64,000 nucleotides of DNA. Source: Gallionella sp. GTDB lineage: Bacteria; Pseudomonadota; Gammaproteobacteria; Burkholderiales; Gallionellaceae. Each line of letters begins with the position of its first letter. Within the stretch, counting starts at the first letter, position 1. This document shows positions 1-8,624 of this stretch, piece after piece. The notes below the pieces were generated by a model that saw nothing but the letters and a program-made list of their open reading frames with translations, did not search any database and was not told the origin of the DNA. The DNA is taken from positions 1 through 64,000 of the forward strand of contig JADGRL010000012.1 of NCBI GenBank assembly GCA_017880865.1, read 5' to 3'. The position numbers and the translations under genes were made by a program.

Positions 1-5
1 TTGTT

Positions 6-82
6 TGGTGGTGATAGGTGGATTTGAACCACCGACCTCAGCGTTATGAGTGCTGCGCTCTAACCACCTGAGCTATATCACC
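6..82 (-). tRNA. tRNA-Met (anticodon CAT), CCA encoded
   Basis: The minus strand folds as a full cloverleaf: acceptor GGTGATA pairs with TATCACC, discriminator A, and an encoded CCA end (positions 6-8). The anticodon loop is CTCATAA, giving CAT. The T arm carries GGTTCAAATCC. The pattern fits elongator tRNA-Met better than initiator, since position 1 pairs normally. A CAT anticodon could also be modified to lysidine in tRNA-Ile, but the acceptor stem does not look like that. The last anticodon-stem pair is A-C instead of A-U. Confidence 0.95.
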
Positions 83-113
83 GCGAAGAGCGCGGCATTC
101 TCCGGATTTCGTC

Positions 114-911
114 CTACCTTGTCAATGCGCAAGATACATTCTTCAGTTCACTGCCGGGAAAATCCTTCTGTAAGGCGGTTAATTTGAGCTTAATCTCAGC
201 ATCCACCCCGTTCAGCGCGAAGATGGAAGCCTTGAGCTTTGTGGCCAGTTCCCCGGTCCGCGCAGAGCGAACCCCTTTGGCATGCATGTTGTGGAGATAG
301 TGTTGTGCTGCATCCCGCGTCTTGAACACGCCAAGCGAAATGGCATTCAGCCAAAGTCCTGAAGTTTGCACTACAAAATAATCTCTGACATGTCGCGCCT
401 TGAGCTCGGCAATTTTCCGTTTGACTGCGGCCTTGTTTTTGAGCGGTGGGATATATACCCAATAACCTAAGTCGTGTTCGATCTGGCGCTGGCTTACTTT
501 ATCGGCGAGGTGCAAGGTGGACAACGCGGTTGTTGCACGCGTCAAATCTGCACCTGAAAATTCACTCCACTCCAGACAGGCAGGCTCAACCGGTTCAGCT
601 GCCGTCTTATTCAGCGAGAGCTGCTGATTCGATAGTGATGGAGACGGGGATGATGCCCGAATGGGTGTCGGCGTCACAACAACAGGCGCAGATATGACCG
701 GAACGGGCGTCGACACAGGTGCTGACACGGCTGAGGGTGCAGGCAATGTCTTTGTGGGCGCGCTTTGCGGTGCGGGCATCAGGCGGATCATTTCCTCGTG
801 CAAAGAAGGTTGCACCTGTATTTCAGGTTCGCCCCAGCCTAGCCCGTCACGCAGCATCACCGCGAATAAAATCACATTACCTAACAATAATATCCAGAAT
901 AAATTTCTCAT
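114..911 (-). CDS. SPOR-domain membrane-anchored protein
   Basis: A 265-residue protein with an N-terminal hydrophobic anchor (residues 3-20), a proline/alanine/serine-rich linker (about 45-100) and a C-terminal SPOR-type region (about 145-225; key stretches GYWVYIPPLKNK and AISLGVFKTRDAAQHYL). SPOR domains bind denuded septal peptidoglycan in other bacteria, so a periplasmic cell-division or wall role is inferred. Its ATG overlaps the coaX stop by 4 bp, so it is the last gene of a birA-coaX-SPOR operon. This gene order is common in betaproteobacteria. Confidence 0.8.
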   Translation of the reverse strand: MRNLFWILLLGNVILFAVMLRDGLGWGEPEIQVQPSLHEEMIRLMPAPQSAPTKTLPAPSAVSAPVSTPVPVISAPVVVTPTPIRASSPSPSLSNQQLSLNKTAAEPVEPACLEWSEFSGADLTRATTALSTLHLADKVSQRQIEHDLGYWVYIPPLKNKAAVKRKIAELKARHVRDYFVVQTSGLWLNAISLGVFKTRDAAQHYLHNMHAKGVRSARTGELATKLKASIFALNGVDAEIKLKLTALQKDFPGSELKNVSCALTR

Positions 912-1672
912 CGCGCGTTTGATTCCTGAGCGATTAGCAACAATCCTTGCAACACCAGATTGTCCTCGATGCGCGGCGGAATACTGAAAAGTTTGTTGTT
1001 AAGGTAGGGCTGCAATAGCTTTGCTGCCCCGCCACTCAATACCACGGGTGCGTTGTTGTCGTTAAGCGAAGCATATTGCCGTTCTATCGCGCCGCAACTG
1101 GCCTGAATTGCGCCGCTGTATAACGCATCGGCGGTATTTAACGGGTGCGTTGTATACATTCCCTGCGCTGATTTAAGTCCGGCAGTAGCCGTGACCAGAC
1201 TGTGTTGCATCAACTCCACTCCAGGCAGAATCAAGCCGCCGAGAAATTCGCCCTGTCCGGACAAGGTATCGATCGTGGTTGCGGTGCCGCAGTTCACGAT
1301 CAGACACGCCTTTTTCACCAGATGCCATGCCGCGATCATTGCCGCCCATCGGTCGCTGCCCAGTTGGGAAGAGTTGGAATAACCATTGCGCACTCCGCAC
1401 TGCGTATCTCGTGCGACGACAAAATGAAGTTGTCGGGATTGGCTAGAATCTAGCATGCGAATATGCTGCGCGATCTCTTCGCCGGCCACATTACTGACCC
1501 AGATTTGTTGTATGTCATGCAAACCTGTCCGAAGCTTATCCAGGTGACCGTTAATGTGCCGCGACAACTCGCCAGCTTGCCCTGTCGGTAAAACGTCGCT
1601 GTACAGCCAGTCATCACCGCGCACCAAGGCCCACTTGATGCGCGTGTTGCCCGCATCGATTAGCAAGTTCAT
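908..1672 (-). CDS. coaX: type III pantothenate kinase
   Basis: Phosphorylates pantothenate, the first step of coenzyme A synthesis, in the cytoplasm. The 254-residue length is usual for CoaX. The N-terminal phosphate-binding motif DAGNTRIKWA, the central GSDRWAAMIAAWH, CGTATTIDTL and GGLILPGVELM blocks are the family signature of the ASKHA fold. The gene overlaps birA upstream and the SPOR gene downstream by 4 bp each, an ATGA-type coupling that points to one transcript. Confidence 0.95.
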   Translation of the reverse strand: MNLLIDAGNTRIKWALVRGDDWLYSDVLPTGQAGELSRHINGHLDKLRTGLHDIQQIWVSNVAGEEIAQHIRMLDSSQSRQLHFVVARDTQCGVRNGYSNSSQLGSDRWAAMIAAWHLVKKACLIVNCGTATTIDTLSGQGEFLGGLILPGVELMQHSLVTATAGLKSAQGMYTTHPLNTADALYSGAIQASCGAIERQYASLNDNNAPVVLSGGAAKLLQPYLNNKLFSIPPRIEDNLVLQGLLLIAQESNAR

Positions 1673-2664
1673 TGTCGCACTCCCACTTCTCCGGAATTAA
1701 AACGCTGCAATCCTTGCGCAGTTTCCAGACATAATTCTCCGCTGGCGCTGACCCCGCGCGCAATGCCGCTTACCGTCTGCCCGTCCGCCAGTTGCAGCTG
1801 GATCGGCCTATTTTGGTGGAGGTGATACCGCTCCCACTCCTCGCGCAATGCGGCAAACCCACCTTGTGTAAACTGCTGCAACACGTGCGCTAACTCCTGC
1901 AACAAGACGGCCAGCAACTGATTGCGCATGGGCAGTGCCGTGCATAATTCATCGAGCGCACATGCAGGTTGACCGATACGAGGCACCAGACTGGCGGGCA
2001 AAGTGCAATTTAAGCCGATGCCGATCACCACCGCGCATGGGCTTAGCATATCGCCTTGTGCTTCGATGAGTACGCCACCTAATTTACCTTGCGTTGTCAA
2101 AATGTCGTTCGGCCATTTTAATTTCACGCCCTGCGCACCCAGCTTGTCCAGTGCGCGCACTATCGCCACGCCAATGGCTAAACTCAATCCGGACAGGGCA
2201 TTTAGCCCGCAGTCAAAACGCCACAGCAGCGAAAACGTCAGCGCCGTGCCCAAGCTGGAATGCCAAGTTCGTCCCATCCGCCCACGCCCGGCAGTTTGCA
2301 ATTCGACTGCCAGCACGCTGCCACTTTTTGTGCCAGCGACATCCAGTCTGGCGCGTTGCAGCAGCAGGGTATTGCTGGATGGGGCTTGCGGCAAGATCTC
2401 GATATCGAATAGCTCGGCATCTTCGCCCAGCCAGCGTGTCACCTCGGCTGGTTCCAGCCGTTGCCAAGGGCGTGCGAGGCGATAACCACGACCACGTATC
2501 CGTTGCAGCAGCACTCCGTAGTCCGCAACGCCAGCCAGCGCATTAAATACACTGGCACGCGATACATCCAGCTGGTTTGCCAATATCTGGCCGGAATGGA
2601 ATTCACCGTCTGCCAACAAATTCAGTAACTGCCAAGTGCGTGCGTTGACTGTTTCTGTTGTCAT
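1669..2664 (-). CDS. birA: biotin operon repressor / biotin-[acetyl-CoA-carboxylase] ligase
   Basis: A 331-residue two-domain BirA. The N-terminal winged helix (about 1-65, with LANQLDVSRASVFNAL as the recognition helix region) is followed by the ligase domain with the biotinyl-AMP loop GRGRMGRTWHSSLG (about 126-139) and KLKWPNDIL plus GGVLIEAQG. It attaches biotin to AccB, whose gene lies at 46834-47280 in this window. The retained DNA-binding domain implies it can also repress biotin synthesis genes. It overlaps its upstream and downstream neighbours by 4 bp. Confidence 0.95.
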   Translation of the reverse strand: MTTETVNARTWQLLNLLADGEFHSGQILANQLDVSRASVFNALAGVADYGVLLQRIRGRGYRLARPWQRLEPAEVTRWLGEDAELFDIEILPQAPSSNTLLLQRARLDVAGTKSGSVLAVELQTAGRGRMGRTWHSSLGTALTFSLLWRFDCGLNALSGLSLAIGVAIVRALDKLGAQGVKLKWPNDILTTQGKLGGVLIEAQGDMLSPCAVVIGIGLNCTLPASLVPRIGQPACALDELCTALPMRNQLLAVLLQELAHVLQQFTQGGFAALREEWERYHLHQNRPIQLQLADGQTVSGIARGVSASGELCLETAQGLQRFNSGEVGVRQ

Positions 2665-3827
2665 TGCGGCATGTCAACATTCTGACGAGGTTTCACATCA
2701 AGAAAGCCAATGATTTCTTCGCGTCGTTTTAAGGCATCCTGATAGCCCAGATCGATCAATGCCCGACAGAATTTTTTTTCGGACAACAGATAACTCACCA
2801 GCGTCCCGCCACTGTGTTGTCTTGCGCCGATCAAGCGCAGCAACAGGCGTATCGTCCAAGGCAATTCTGCCGTATAGCGCTCGGCAATTTTTTCGATAGG
2901 TTGACTGGGTGACACAACCAATACGTCAACATGTCTGAGATTAACACGCTCACGCATCTCATCCGGCATGATCGCGACCAAGTCGTTAATCTTTCTCAGC
3001 CGTTCCAGATCGACTTCCATGCTGTCGAGAAAAATACTGTTCAGCGCATGTCCGGCAATCCTCGCCAGTGAAGGGTATTCATTAATATCGGAGCGATCAG
3101 GTTGCTCGGCATAGCCGTTCACGGTCACTCCAATGATCAGCACGCGCGTCGCACCCAAATGCAGCGCGGGGCTGATCGGCGCGATCTGACGCATCGAGCC
3201 ATCACCGAAATATTCGCGGTTAATCAAACTTGCCGGAAAAATAAACGGAAGCGCGGCGGAAGCCAGCAAATGTTTAATCTCGATCGGCGTCGGCGTGCCG
3301 ACCCGTCCGGTGCGCCGCCACGGAACCAGATTTTTTACGCCCTGATAAAAAGTCACCGATTGCCCGGAACCGTAGCCGGATGCGGTGATGCTCAATGCGT
3401 GCAACAACCCGGCATCGATACTCTCCTGGATTTTTTCACAGGGCAGCATATCTTCGAGCAACTCGATCAGCGGCGAATTATCGAGCAGCGAAACCTGGTT
3501 GAGCCGGTTGATCCCGATGGCACTGAAGATCAGTCCTACAACCCAAAACATGGTGTTGTTGAACACGCCGAGTACATCGGTGCGATAGATCTGATTGGCG
3601 TGAAAATTCTTCCAGGTATTGACCAGATACTGCACGCCCATGCTGAAATTCCCGGCATTCACCGCGAGCGTGGCGGCGTTGAGCGCGCCGGCAGAGGTGC
3701 CGCAGATGATCGGAAACGGACTGTGTGCGCGGCGCGGCAAAAATTCTGCAATCGCCTTGAGTACGCCCACTTGATAAGCCGCACGCGCACCGCCGCCCGT
3801 GAGTATGAGAGCTACGCGTTTTTCCAT
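2661..3827 (-). CDS. patatin-like phospholipase family protein
   Basis: A 388-residue cytoplasmic or membrane-associated serine acyl hydrolase. Visible motifs are the glycine-rich oxyanion loop LTGGGARAAYQVG (about 9-21), the nucleophile elbow CGTSAGAL (about 42-49) and the dyad aspartate in FGDGSMRQIAP (about 208-218). A hydrophobic stretch (about 93-110) may contact membrane. The natural substrate cannot be read from sequence; membrane phospholipids are likely. The last 4 bp overlap the birA start, so it is probably the first gene of the patatin-birA-coaX-SPOR transcription unit. Confidence 0.85.
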   Translation of the reverse strand: MEKRVALILTGGGARAAYQVGVLKAIAEFLPRRAHSPFPIICGTSAGALNAATLAVNAGNFSMGVQYLVNTWKNFHANQIYRTDVLGVFNNTMFWVVGLIFSAIGINRLNQVSLLDNSPLIELLEDMLPCEKIQESIDAGLLHALSITASGYGSGQSVTFYQGVKNLVPWRRTGRVGTPTPIEIKHLLASAALPFIFPASLINREYFGDGSMRQIAPISPALHLGATRVLIIGVTVNGYAEQPDRSDINEYPSLARIAGHALNSIFLDSMEVDLERLRKINDLVAIMPDEMRERVNLRHVDVLVVSPSQPIEKIAERYTAELPWTIRLLLRLIGARQHSGGTLVSYLLSEKKFCRALIDLGYQDALKRREEIIGFLDVKPRQNVDMPQ

Positions 3828-3834
3828 TTGCGTT

Positions 3835-4074
3835 CTATTCGGCTTCTGCCTGCACCGATTCCAGCGCGTCTCTCAACGTTTCTTCCGGAAGGGAATTCAG
3901 GGTTTCTGACAACATCTTCGCGGCATCCATCGCCGCAACCTGCACCGATTCCGGATCCGTGTTTGCGACCAATATCGCAGCCGCACCCACAACCTTGAGC
4001 AACCTGGTGCGCTCTTGCATCAACATCTCGATTTCATCGCTCAACATCGCGACTTCCTGCTTGTTCATTGTCAT
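3835..4074 (-). CDS. small hypothetical protein, coiled-coil start
   Basis: A 79-residue acidic protein that I do not recognise. The first 30 residues are heptad-like and charged (DEIEMLMQERTRLL), followed by an alanine-rich helix. It has no signal peptide. A ribosome site AAGGA lies about 7 bp before the ATG. It sits 9 bp after maeB and 7 bp before the patatin gene on the same strand, so it is probably co-transcribed with them. Its length and conserved position argue for a real gene. Confidence 0.6.
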   Translation of the reverse strand: MTMNKQEVAMLSDEIEMLMQERTRLLKVVGAAAILVANTDPESVQVAAMDAAKMLSETLNSLPEETLRDALESVQAEAE

Positions 4075-4083
4075 CGTTTTTCC

Positions 4084-6354
4084 TTAGTGTGTTTTTACGC
4101 CGGCAACCGCCAGCGCACTCATGTTCACGATGCGTCGCACCGTAGCCGTGGTAGTCAATATATGCACCGACTTGTTGGTGCCCAACAAAATCGAGCCTAT
4201 CGTAATGCCGTCGCCCGCTGTCATTTTCAGCAAGTTATAAGCGATATTGGCTGCATCCAGATTGGGCATGATGAGCAGATTCGCCTCGCCCTTCAAGCGT
4301 GAGGCGGGAAAGGCCGCCGTGCGCAGACTTTCTGACAGCGCGGCATCACCGTGCATCTCGCCTTCCACTTCGAGTTCCGGCGCAAGCTGTTCGAGCAACT
4401 CGCGCGCCCGACTCATCTTGCGCGCCGAAGCATTGTCGTGGCTGCCGAAATTCGAATGCGACAACAACGCGACTTTGGGTGTCAAACCAAAGCGGCGCAT
4501 CTCTTCGGCGGCCAACAGGGTCATTTCAGCCACTTGCTCCGCGCTGGGATCGAGATTGACATGGGTGTCGCAGATGAACAGCGCGTGTTTGGGCAGCAGC
4601 AGAATGTTCATCGCCGCATAAATATTCACGCCCGGCTTGTGTCCGATAACCTCGTCGATGTAGCGCAAATGTCTGAGCGGCTGCGAAACCGTCCCGCACA
4701 GCATCGCATCCGCCGCGCCCATACGCACCAGCATCGCCGCGATCAAGGTATTACGGCGACGCATTTCACGTTTGGCCGCATCCGGCGTAATGCCTTGGCG
4801 TTGCATCAGGCGATGATATTCGCCCCAGTATTCGCGAAAACGAGTATCGCTTTCCGGATTGACCAGTTCGAAATGCTCGCCGGCACGAATGCGCAGGCCG
4901 AGTTTCGCGATACGCTGTTCGATCACCGCTGGGCGGCCTACCAGAATCGGATAAGCGAGACCTTCATCCACGACGGTCTGCACCGCGTGCAACACTCGGG
5001 ATTCTTCACCTTCCGCATACACCAAGCGTTTCGGAGCCCGTTTGGCGGCCTCGAATACCGGCTTCATCAGCAGGTTGGATTGGTACACAAAACTGTCCAG
5101 TTGCTCGCGATAAGCGGCCATGTCGGCAATCGGACGCTCCGCCACCCCGCTGTCCATCGCGGCCTGCGCCACCGCCGGTGCGATGCGCGTGATCAGGCGC
5201 GGATCAAACGGTTTCGGAATCAGATGATCTGCACCGAAACCCAGATTCTCCTCGCCATATACCGCGACAACCGCATCCGATTGTTCGGCTTGCGCCAATT
5301 CGGCGATCGCATACACAGCCGCGCGCTTCATCGCCTCGTTGATCGTGGAAGCGCCCACGTCCAGCGCGCCCCTGAAGATATAAGGGAAGCACAGCGCATT
5401 GTTGACCTGATTCGGATAATCGGAACGCCCGGTTGCCAGGATCGCATCGGGGCGCGCAGCACGGGCCAGATCAGGCATGATTTCCGGCGTGGGATTGGCC
5501 AGCGCGAAAATCAGCGGCGTATTGCCCATTTGCTTGACCATCGCAGGCTTCAGTACTCCGCCCGCAGACAGCCCGAGGAACACGTCTGCTCCGGCGATCA
5601 CTTCGCCCAATGTGCGCGCTGAAGTATTCACCGCATAGCGCGCCTTGTTGTCGTCCATTTCCTCGATTCGTCCTTTGTACACCACGCCCTTGATGTCGGT
5701 GACGATGATGTTCTCCATGCGCACGCCGAGATTCACCAGCATATCCAGACAGGCGAGCGCCGCAGCACCCGCGCCGGACACCACCAGTTTTATTTTTGCG
5801 ATGTCCTTGCCGACCACCTTGAGGCCGTTCAGCAACGCAGCGCCGACGATGATCGCCGTGCCGTGTTGATCGTCATGGAACACAGGGATCTTCATCCGCT
5901 CGCGAAGTTTGCGCTCGATGTAAAAACATTCCGGCGCCTTGATGTCTTCAAGATTGATACCACCGAAAGTCGGTTCCAGCGAGGCGATGATGTCCACCAG
6001 TTTGTCGGGATCGCGCTCGTCGATTTCAAGATCGAACACGTCGATCCCGGCAAACTTCTTGAACAGCATCCCCTTGCCTTCCATCACCGGTTTGGCAGCC
6101 AGCGGGCCGATCGCGCCCAGACCCAGTACCGCCGTGCCATTGGTGATCACAGCGACCAGATTGCCGCGCGCGGTCATGTTGCGCGCCTCGGCGGGGTTTG
6201 CCACGATGAGTTCGCAAGCCGCAGCCACACCCGGGGAATAGGCTAGTGCCAGATCTCGCGGGGTAATCATCGGCTTACTCGGGGTAACGGTAATCTTGCC
6301 CGCCGGGGATTGGCGGTGGTATTGCAGCGCAGCTTCGCGCAATTGCTCGTCCAT
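4084..6354 (-). CDS. maeB: NADP-dependent malic enzyme with phosphotransacetylase-like domain
   Basis: Oxidatively decarboxylates malate to pyruvate with NADP, supplying reducing power and pyruvate. The 756-residue length matches the MaeB type. The N-terminal malic-enzyme half carries [28 protein letters not shown] (metal/NAD region) and [15 protein letters not shown] (Rossmann loop). The C-terminal half (about 430-750) is the phosphotransacetylase-like regulatory domain with [10 protein letters not shown] and [13 protein letters not shown]. It is the first gene of a minus-strand run, with a TATAAT-type promoter 36-65 bp upstream. Confidence 0.95.
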   Translation of the reverse strand: MDEQLREAALQYHRQSPAGKITVTPSKPMITPRDLALAYSPGVAAACELIVANPAEARNMTARGNLVAVITNGTAVLGLGAIGPLAAKPVMEGKGMLFKKFAGIDVFDLEIDERDPDKLVDIIASLEPTFGGINLEDIKAPECFYIERKLRERMKIPVFHDDQHGTAIIVGAALLNGLKVVGKDIAKIKLVVSGAGAAALACLDMLVNLGVRMENIIVTDIKGVVYKGRIEEMDDNKARYAVNTSARTLGEVIAGADVFLGLSAGGVLKPAMVKQMGNTPLIFALANPTPEIMPDLARAARPDAILATGRSDYPNQVNNALCFPYIFRGALDVGASTINEAMKRAAVYAIAELAQAEQSDAVVAVYGEENLGFGADHLIPKPFDPRLITRIAPAVAQAAMDSGVAERPIADMAAYREQLDSFVYQSNLLMKPVFEAAKRAPKRLVYAEGEESRVLHAVQTVVDEGLAYPILVGRPAVIEQRIAKLGLRIRAGEHFELVNPESDTRFREYWGEYHRLMQRQGITPDAAKREMRRRNTLIAAMLVRMGAADAMLCGTVSQPLRHLRYIDEVIGHKPGVNIYAAMNILLLPKHALFICDTHVNLDPSAEQVAEMTLLAAEEMRRFGLTPKVALLSHSNFGSHDNASARKMSRARELLEQLAPELEVEGEMHGDAALSESLRTAAFPASRLKGEANLLIMPNLDAANIAYNLLKMTAGDGITIGSILLGTNKSVHILTTTATVRRIVNMSALAVAGVKTH

Positions 6355-6389
6355 TGTTTCTACTTTCCTTGTCTGACAGAATTTCGTGG

Positions 6390-6419
6390 ATTATACCGTA
6401 GGCCGGGAGGAGGCTTTAA
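6390..6419 (-). promoter_or_regulatory. putative sigma70 promoter of maeB
   Basis: On the minus strand, TTAAAG (6414-6419) and a perfect -10 TATAAT (6390-6395) are separated by 18 bp. Transcription would start near 6383, about 29 bases before the maeB ATG. The -35 is weak, so this rests mostly on the -10. Confidence 0.5.
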
Positions 6420-6586
6420 ATATAAGGCTATGCATTTGTATCGACTGGCGATCAAACCTGCTACCACTCATCCGTGAATTCGACCACCCATCCGCCAAAT
6501 ATTCACGCTCCATCGAAATGATCTGCCATTTGTCTTGTGTTCGTTGACCCGGATAAGGCCCGGCAATAATCTGTTCGCACTGGGCA

Positions 6587-6654
6587 AGCTTACTGAAAGG
6601 CAATGATTGCTGAAAAGTCCGGATTGTTGAAAGGCCAGGATTGCTGAAAAGTAA
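6587..6654. repeat. 17-bp tandem repeat, three clear copies plus one degenerate
   Basis: Units of the form GGATTGCTGAAAAGTCC run head to tail at 6604-6620, 6621-6637 and 6638-6654, with a decayed fourth unit at 6587-6603. The period is exactly 17 bp. The array ends 68 bp before the CBS-protein start, a position where it could serve as binding sites for a regulator; the function is unknown. Confidence 0.75.
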
Positions 6655-6722
6655 GAGTGCAAAGTCAATGGATCAGAGGAAGCCATACTGCCTCATCATT
6701 TATACGAGAAGGAAAACGAAAT

Positions 6723-7277
6723 ATGTCTAACGCCATGCTGAAGTTGATGCCAACCATGAAGTTGAAATTGAATTCCATTCAAAACAGCAGTCTGCCCATC
6801 CCCGGTGACGAATCCTGGTATGTGCGAGCGACAGATCCGGCCTTGTCGGTCATGACCGATTTTAGGTCGCGTTCTTCGGTAATCTTGTCCGAAACAGCAT
6901 CACTGGAAGAGGCGCTTGGGCATATGAAGCATAGCAGCGTCAGATGCGCTTTTGTTGTCGATGAAAAAAAACAGGCTGTCGTCGGAATGATCACCGCATA
7001 CGATATATTGGGCGAGAAGCCGCAGCAGCACATGCGCTTTACCGAAGTCAGCCATGACGATGTGCTGGTCAAAGACATCATGCAAAAGATCAGCGATTGG
7101 CGCGTGGTCGACATCAATGATATCGAACAATCGACCGTTGGCGACCTGTTGGACATGTTCAATGAAACCGGGGTGACACACCTGCCTGTGATGGAGACGA
7201 CCGAGAACAAAGAACAGCGCCTGCGTGGACTGCTCTCTTTTGCCAAGGTAAAACGCCTGCTGGTCGATTTGGCGTGA
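6723..7277 (+). CDS. CBS-domain-pair protein
   Basis: A 184-residue cytoplasmic protein made almost entirely of two CBS motifs (about 55-110 and 120-182; MITAYDIL and LLSFAKVKRLL mark the ends). CBS pairs usually bind adenosine nucleotides and act as energy or ligand sensors. The start is the ATG after GAGAAGGAAAACGAAAT; the reading frame is open further upstream but without a ribosome site. It stands alone between the tandem repeat and a hairpin-rich gap. Partner and target are not visible. Confidence 0.8.
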   Translation: MSNAMLKLMPTMKLKLNSIQNSSLPIPGDESWYVRATDPALSVMTDFRSRSSVILSETASLEEALGHMKHSSVRCAFVVDEKKQAVVGMITAYDILGEKPQQHMRFTEVSHDDVLVKDIMQKISDWRVVDINDIEQSTVGDLLDMFNETGVTHLPVMETTENKEQRLRGLLSFAKVKRLLVDLA

Positions 7278-7284
7278 ACAAGCC

Positions 7285-7330
7285 GGTGGGCTTCGATTTT
7301 AACTTGCAGCCCACCCCGAACGAAATCGGG
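7285..7330. repeat. two adjacent hairpins after the CBS gene
   Basis: GGTGGGCT (7285-7292) pairs with AGCCCACC (7308-7315), followed directly by CCCGAACGAAATCGGG (7315-7330). They could end the CBS transcript, but no T-tract follows, so Rho-independent termination is doubtful. They may be a small palindromic element. Confidence 0.45.
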
Positions 7331-7455
7331 TTACATCACGGCGGGACAGGGTGTGCCGTCATGTTGAGTGGCGCTTTTGGAAAATGTGATTTGCCTAAAA
7401 TATTAGGAGGAACTCTAATTAAGCGAATTTGTCTGCGCAGTTTACCGAAGGTATT

Positions 7456-7464
7456 TGCTAGAAT
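7456..7464 (+). promoter_or_regulatory. extended -10 promoter for the hydrolase-ACP-KS trio
   Basis: TGCTAGAAT, a TGn-extended -10 hexamer TAGAAT at 7459-7464, lies 26 bp before the hydrolase ATG. No good -35 hexamer is at the usual distance, as often seen with extended -10 promoters. The same TGCTAGAAT string stands upstream of prk. Confidence 0.5.
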
Positions 7465-7490
7465 GCGCCACTTTTTTCGACAAGCCCTCT

Positions 7491-8306
7491 ATGGATCCCA
7501 TTACACTGGCTGGCGGTGAGCACGCTGTGTTGCTGATACACGGCCTGCAGAGCAGTCCCGCAGAAATGCTGCCTCTGGCCAAGCGGCTCAATCAGCACGG
7601 ATATACCGTGCATCTGCCGCACATTCGTGGTTATGGCTACCAGCATGGCGACGATGCGCACTCCGTCACTCATTGGGAAGATTGGCATGCCAAGGCTTTG
7701 GCCGAGTTTCACGCTCTCAAACAACAGCATAAATCGGTTGCCGTCGGCGGATTGTGTATCGGCGCGGTACTGTCACTCAGTATTGCGGCGGAACTGGGCG
7801 ACGAAGTGGCGGCATTGTCGCTGCTCGCCACTACGCTGTATTACGACGGCTGGAGCATCCCCTGGTACCGCTTCCTGCTGCCGGTCGGTTATTACACACC
7901 GTTCCGCTACATTTACAGCTATCGCGAGCGCGAGCCTTTTGGGCTGAAAAATGCGCAATTGCGCAAATGGATAGCGCGTGAGATGAGCCACAAGGATTCC
8001 TCGATGGCAGGTGCCGCCAAGCTCACGTTGCCTGCCGTGCATGAGGCAGAGTTATTGATCAAATCGGTAAAAAAATCCTTGCCGCGTGTCGTCGCTCCCG
8101 CGTTGATTATTCATGCCGTAGATGACGACGTATCCACGCCGCGAAGTGCGCGATACGTTGCCGAGCACATCGGTTCCAAGACCGTGGAAAGCATCCTGTT
8201 GCACGACAGTTACCATATGATCACGATAGACAACGAGCGCGAACAGGTCGCCACCGATACCCTACGCTTCTTCAACGCAGCATTCGCAACTCGCACGGCT
8301 GGTTGA
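7491..8306 (+). CDS. alpha/beta-fold hydrolase with cysteine at the nucleophile position
   Basis: A 271-residue cytoplasmic hydrolase of the carboxylesterase/monoacylglycerol-lipase type. LLIHGLQSSPAEM gives the oxyanion HG motif, GGLCIGAVLSL the nucleophile elbow, HAVDDDVSTP the acid and HDSYHMI the histidine. The usual GxSxG serine is replaced by cysteine (G-L-C-I-G), as in dienelactone hydrolases. The start was set at the ATG downstream of an extended -10 promoter. It precedes an acyl carrier protein and a ketosynthase on the same strand, so a thioester or acyl-transfer job in a specialised acyl pathway is inferred. Confidence 0.8.
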   Translation: MDPITLAGGEHAVLLIHGLQSSPAEMLPLAKRLNQHGYTVHLPHIRGYGYQHGDDAHSVTHWEDWHAKALAEFHALKQQHKSVAVGGLCIGAVLSLSIAAELGDEVAALSLLATTLYYDGWSIPWYRFLLPVGYYTPFRYIYSYREREPFGLKNAQLRKWIAREMSHKDSSMAGAAKLTLPAVHEAELLIKSVKKSLPRVVAPALIIHAVDDDVSTPRSARYVAEHIGSKTVESILLHDSYHMITIDNEREQVATDTLRFFNAAFATRTAG

Positions 8307-8368
8307 TGAATTCCAGTTACAATCTGTTACAATGCCACCTATGACAATGTTGAACGCACTATAAACTT

Positions 8369-8617
8369 ATGAGCTCCTTGCAAACCATACAACGTATGAT
8401 GGTTGAGCAATTCGATCTCAAACTCGAAGACCTCAGCCCAGATGCCCAACTAGAGAGCCTGGGGTTAGACTCGCTCTCGGTTATCGAATTTATGTTCAGT
8501 CTCGAAGATGAACTGAAGATCAAGCTGCCCGATGAGCGCGTCGAAATCAAGACCGTCGGCGACGTAGCCAACCTCCTCGACAAGATCATTGCCGGGCAAA
8601 AAGGCTCTGCGTCGTAG
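8369..8617 (+). CDS. acyl carrier protein (stand-alone)
   Basis: An 82-residue acidic phosphopantetheine-binding protein. The attachment serine lies in LGLDSLSVIEFM (about residue 36), the classic D-S-L motif of helix II. It sits 62 bp after the hydrolase and 7 bp before the ketosynthase gene. It is not next to fabD/fabG/plsX, so it is probably a dedicated carrier for the neighbouring KS and not the housekeeping AcpP. Confidence 0.9.
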   Translation: MSSLQTIQRMMVEQFDLKLEDLSPDAQLESLGLDSLSVIEFMFSLEDELKIKLPDERVEIKTVGDVANLLDKIIAGQKGSAS

Positions 8618-8624
8618 GTTCTAA

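Larger units (their letters stand above)
6355..6722. other. 368-bp divergent intergenic region with 17-bp tandem repeats
   Basis: This stretch separates maeB (minus) from the CBS protein (plus). It holds the maeB promoter at its left and a tandem repeat at 6587-6654 near its right end. Open frames here lack ribosome sites and convincing composition; I see no supported gene. Confidence 0.6.

Noticed and set aside
4351-5622. A 423-codon open frame antisense to maeB
   Set aside because: It is a mirror frame of a strongly biased coding gene, rich in His/Arg/Gln, with no domain and no ribosome site.
7274-7519. An 81-codon frame overlapping the CBS end and the hydrolase start
   Set aside because: It crosses two hairpins and the hydrolase promoter, and its GTG start has no ribosome site.
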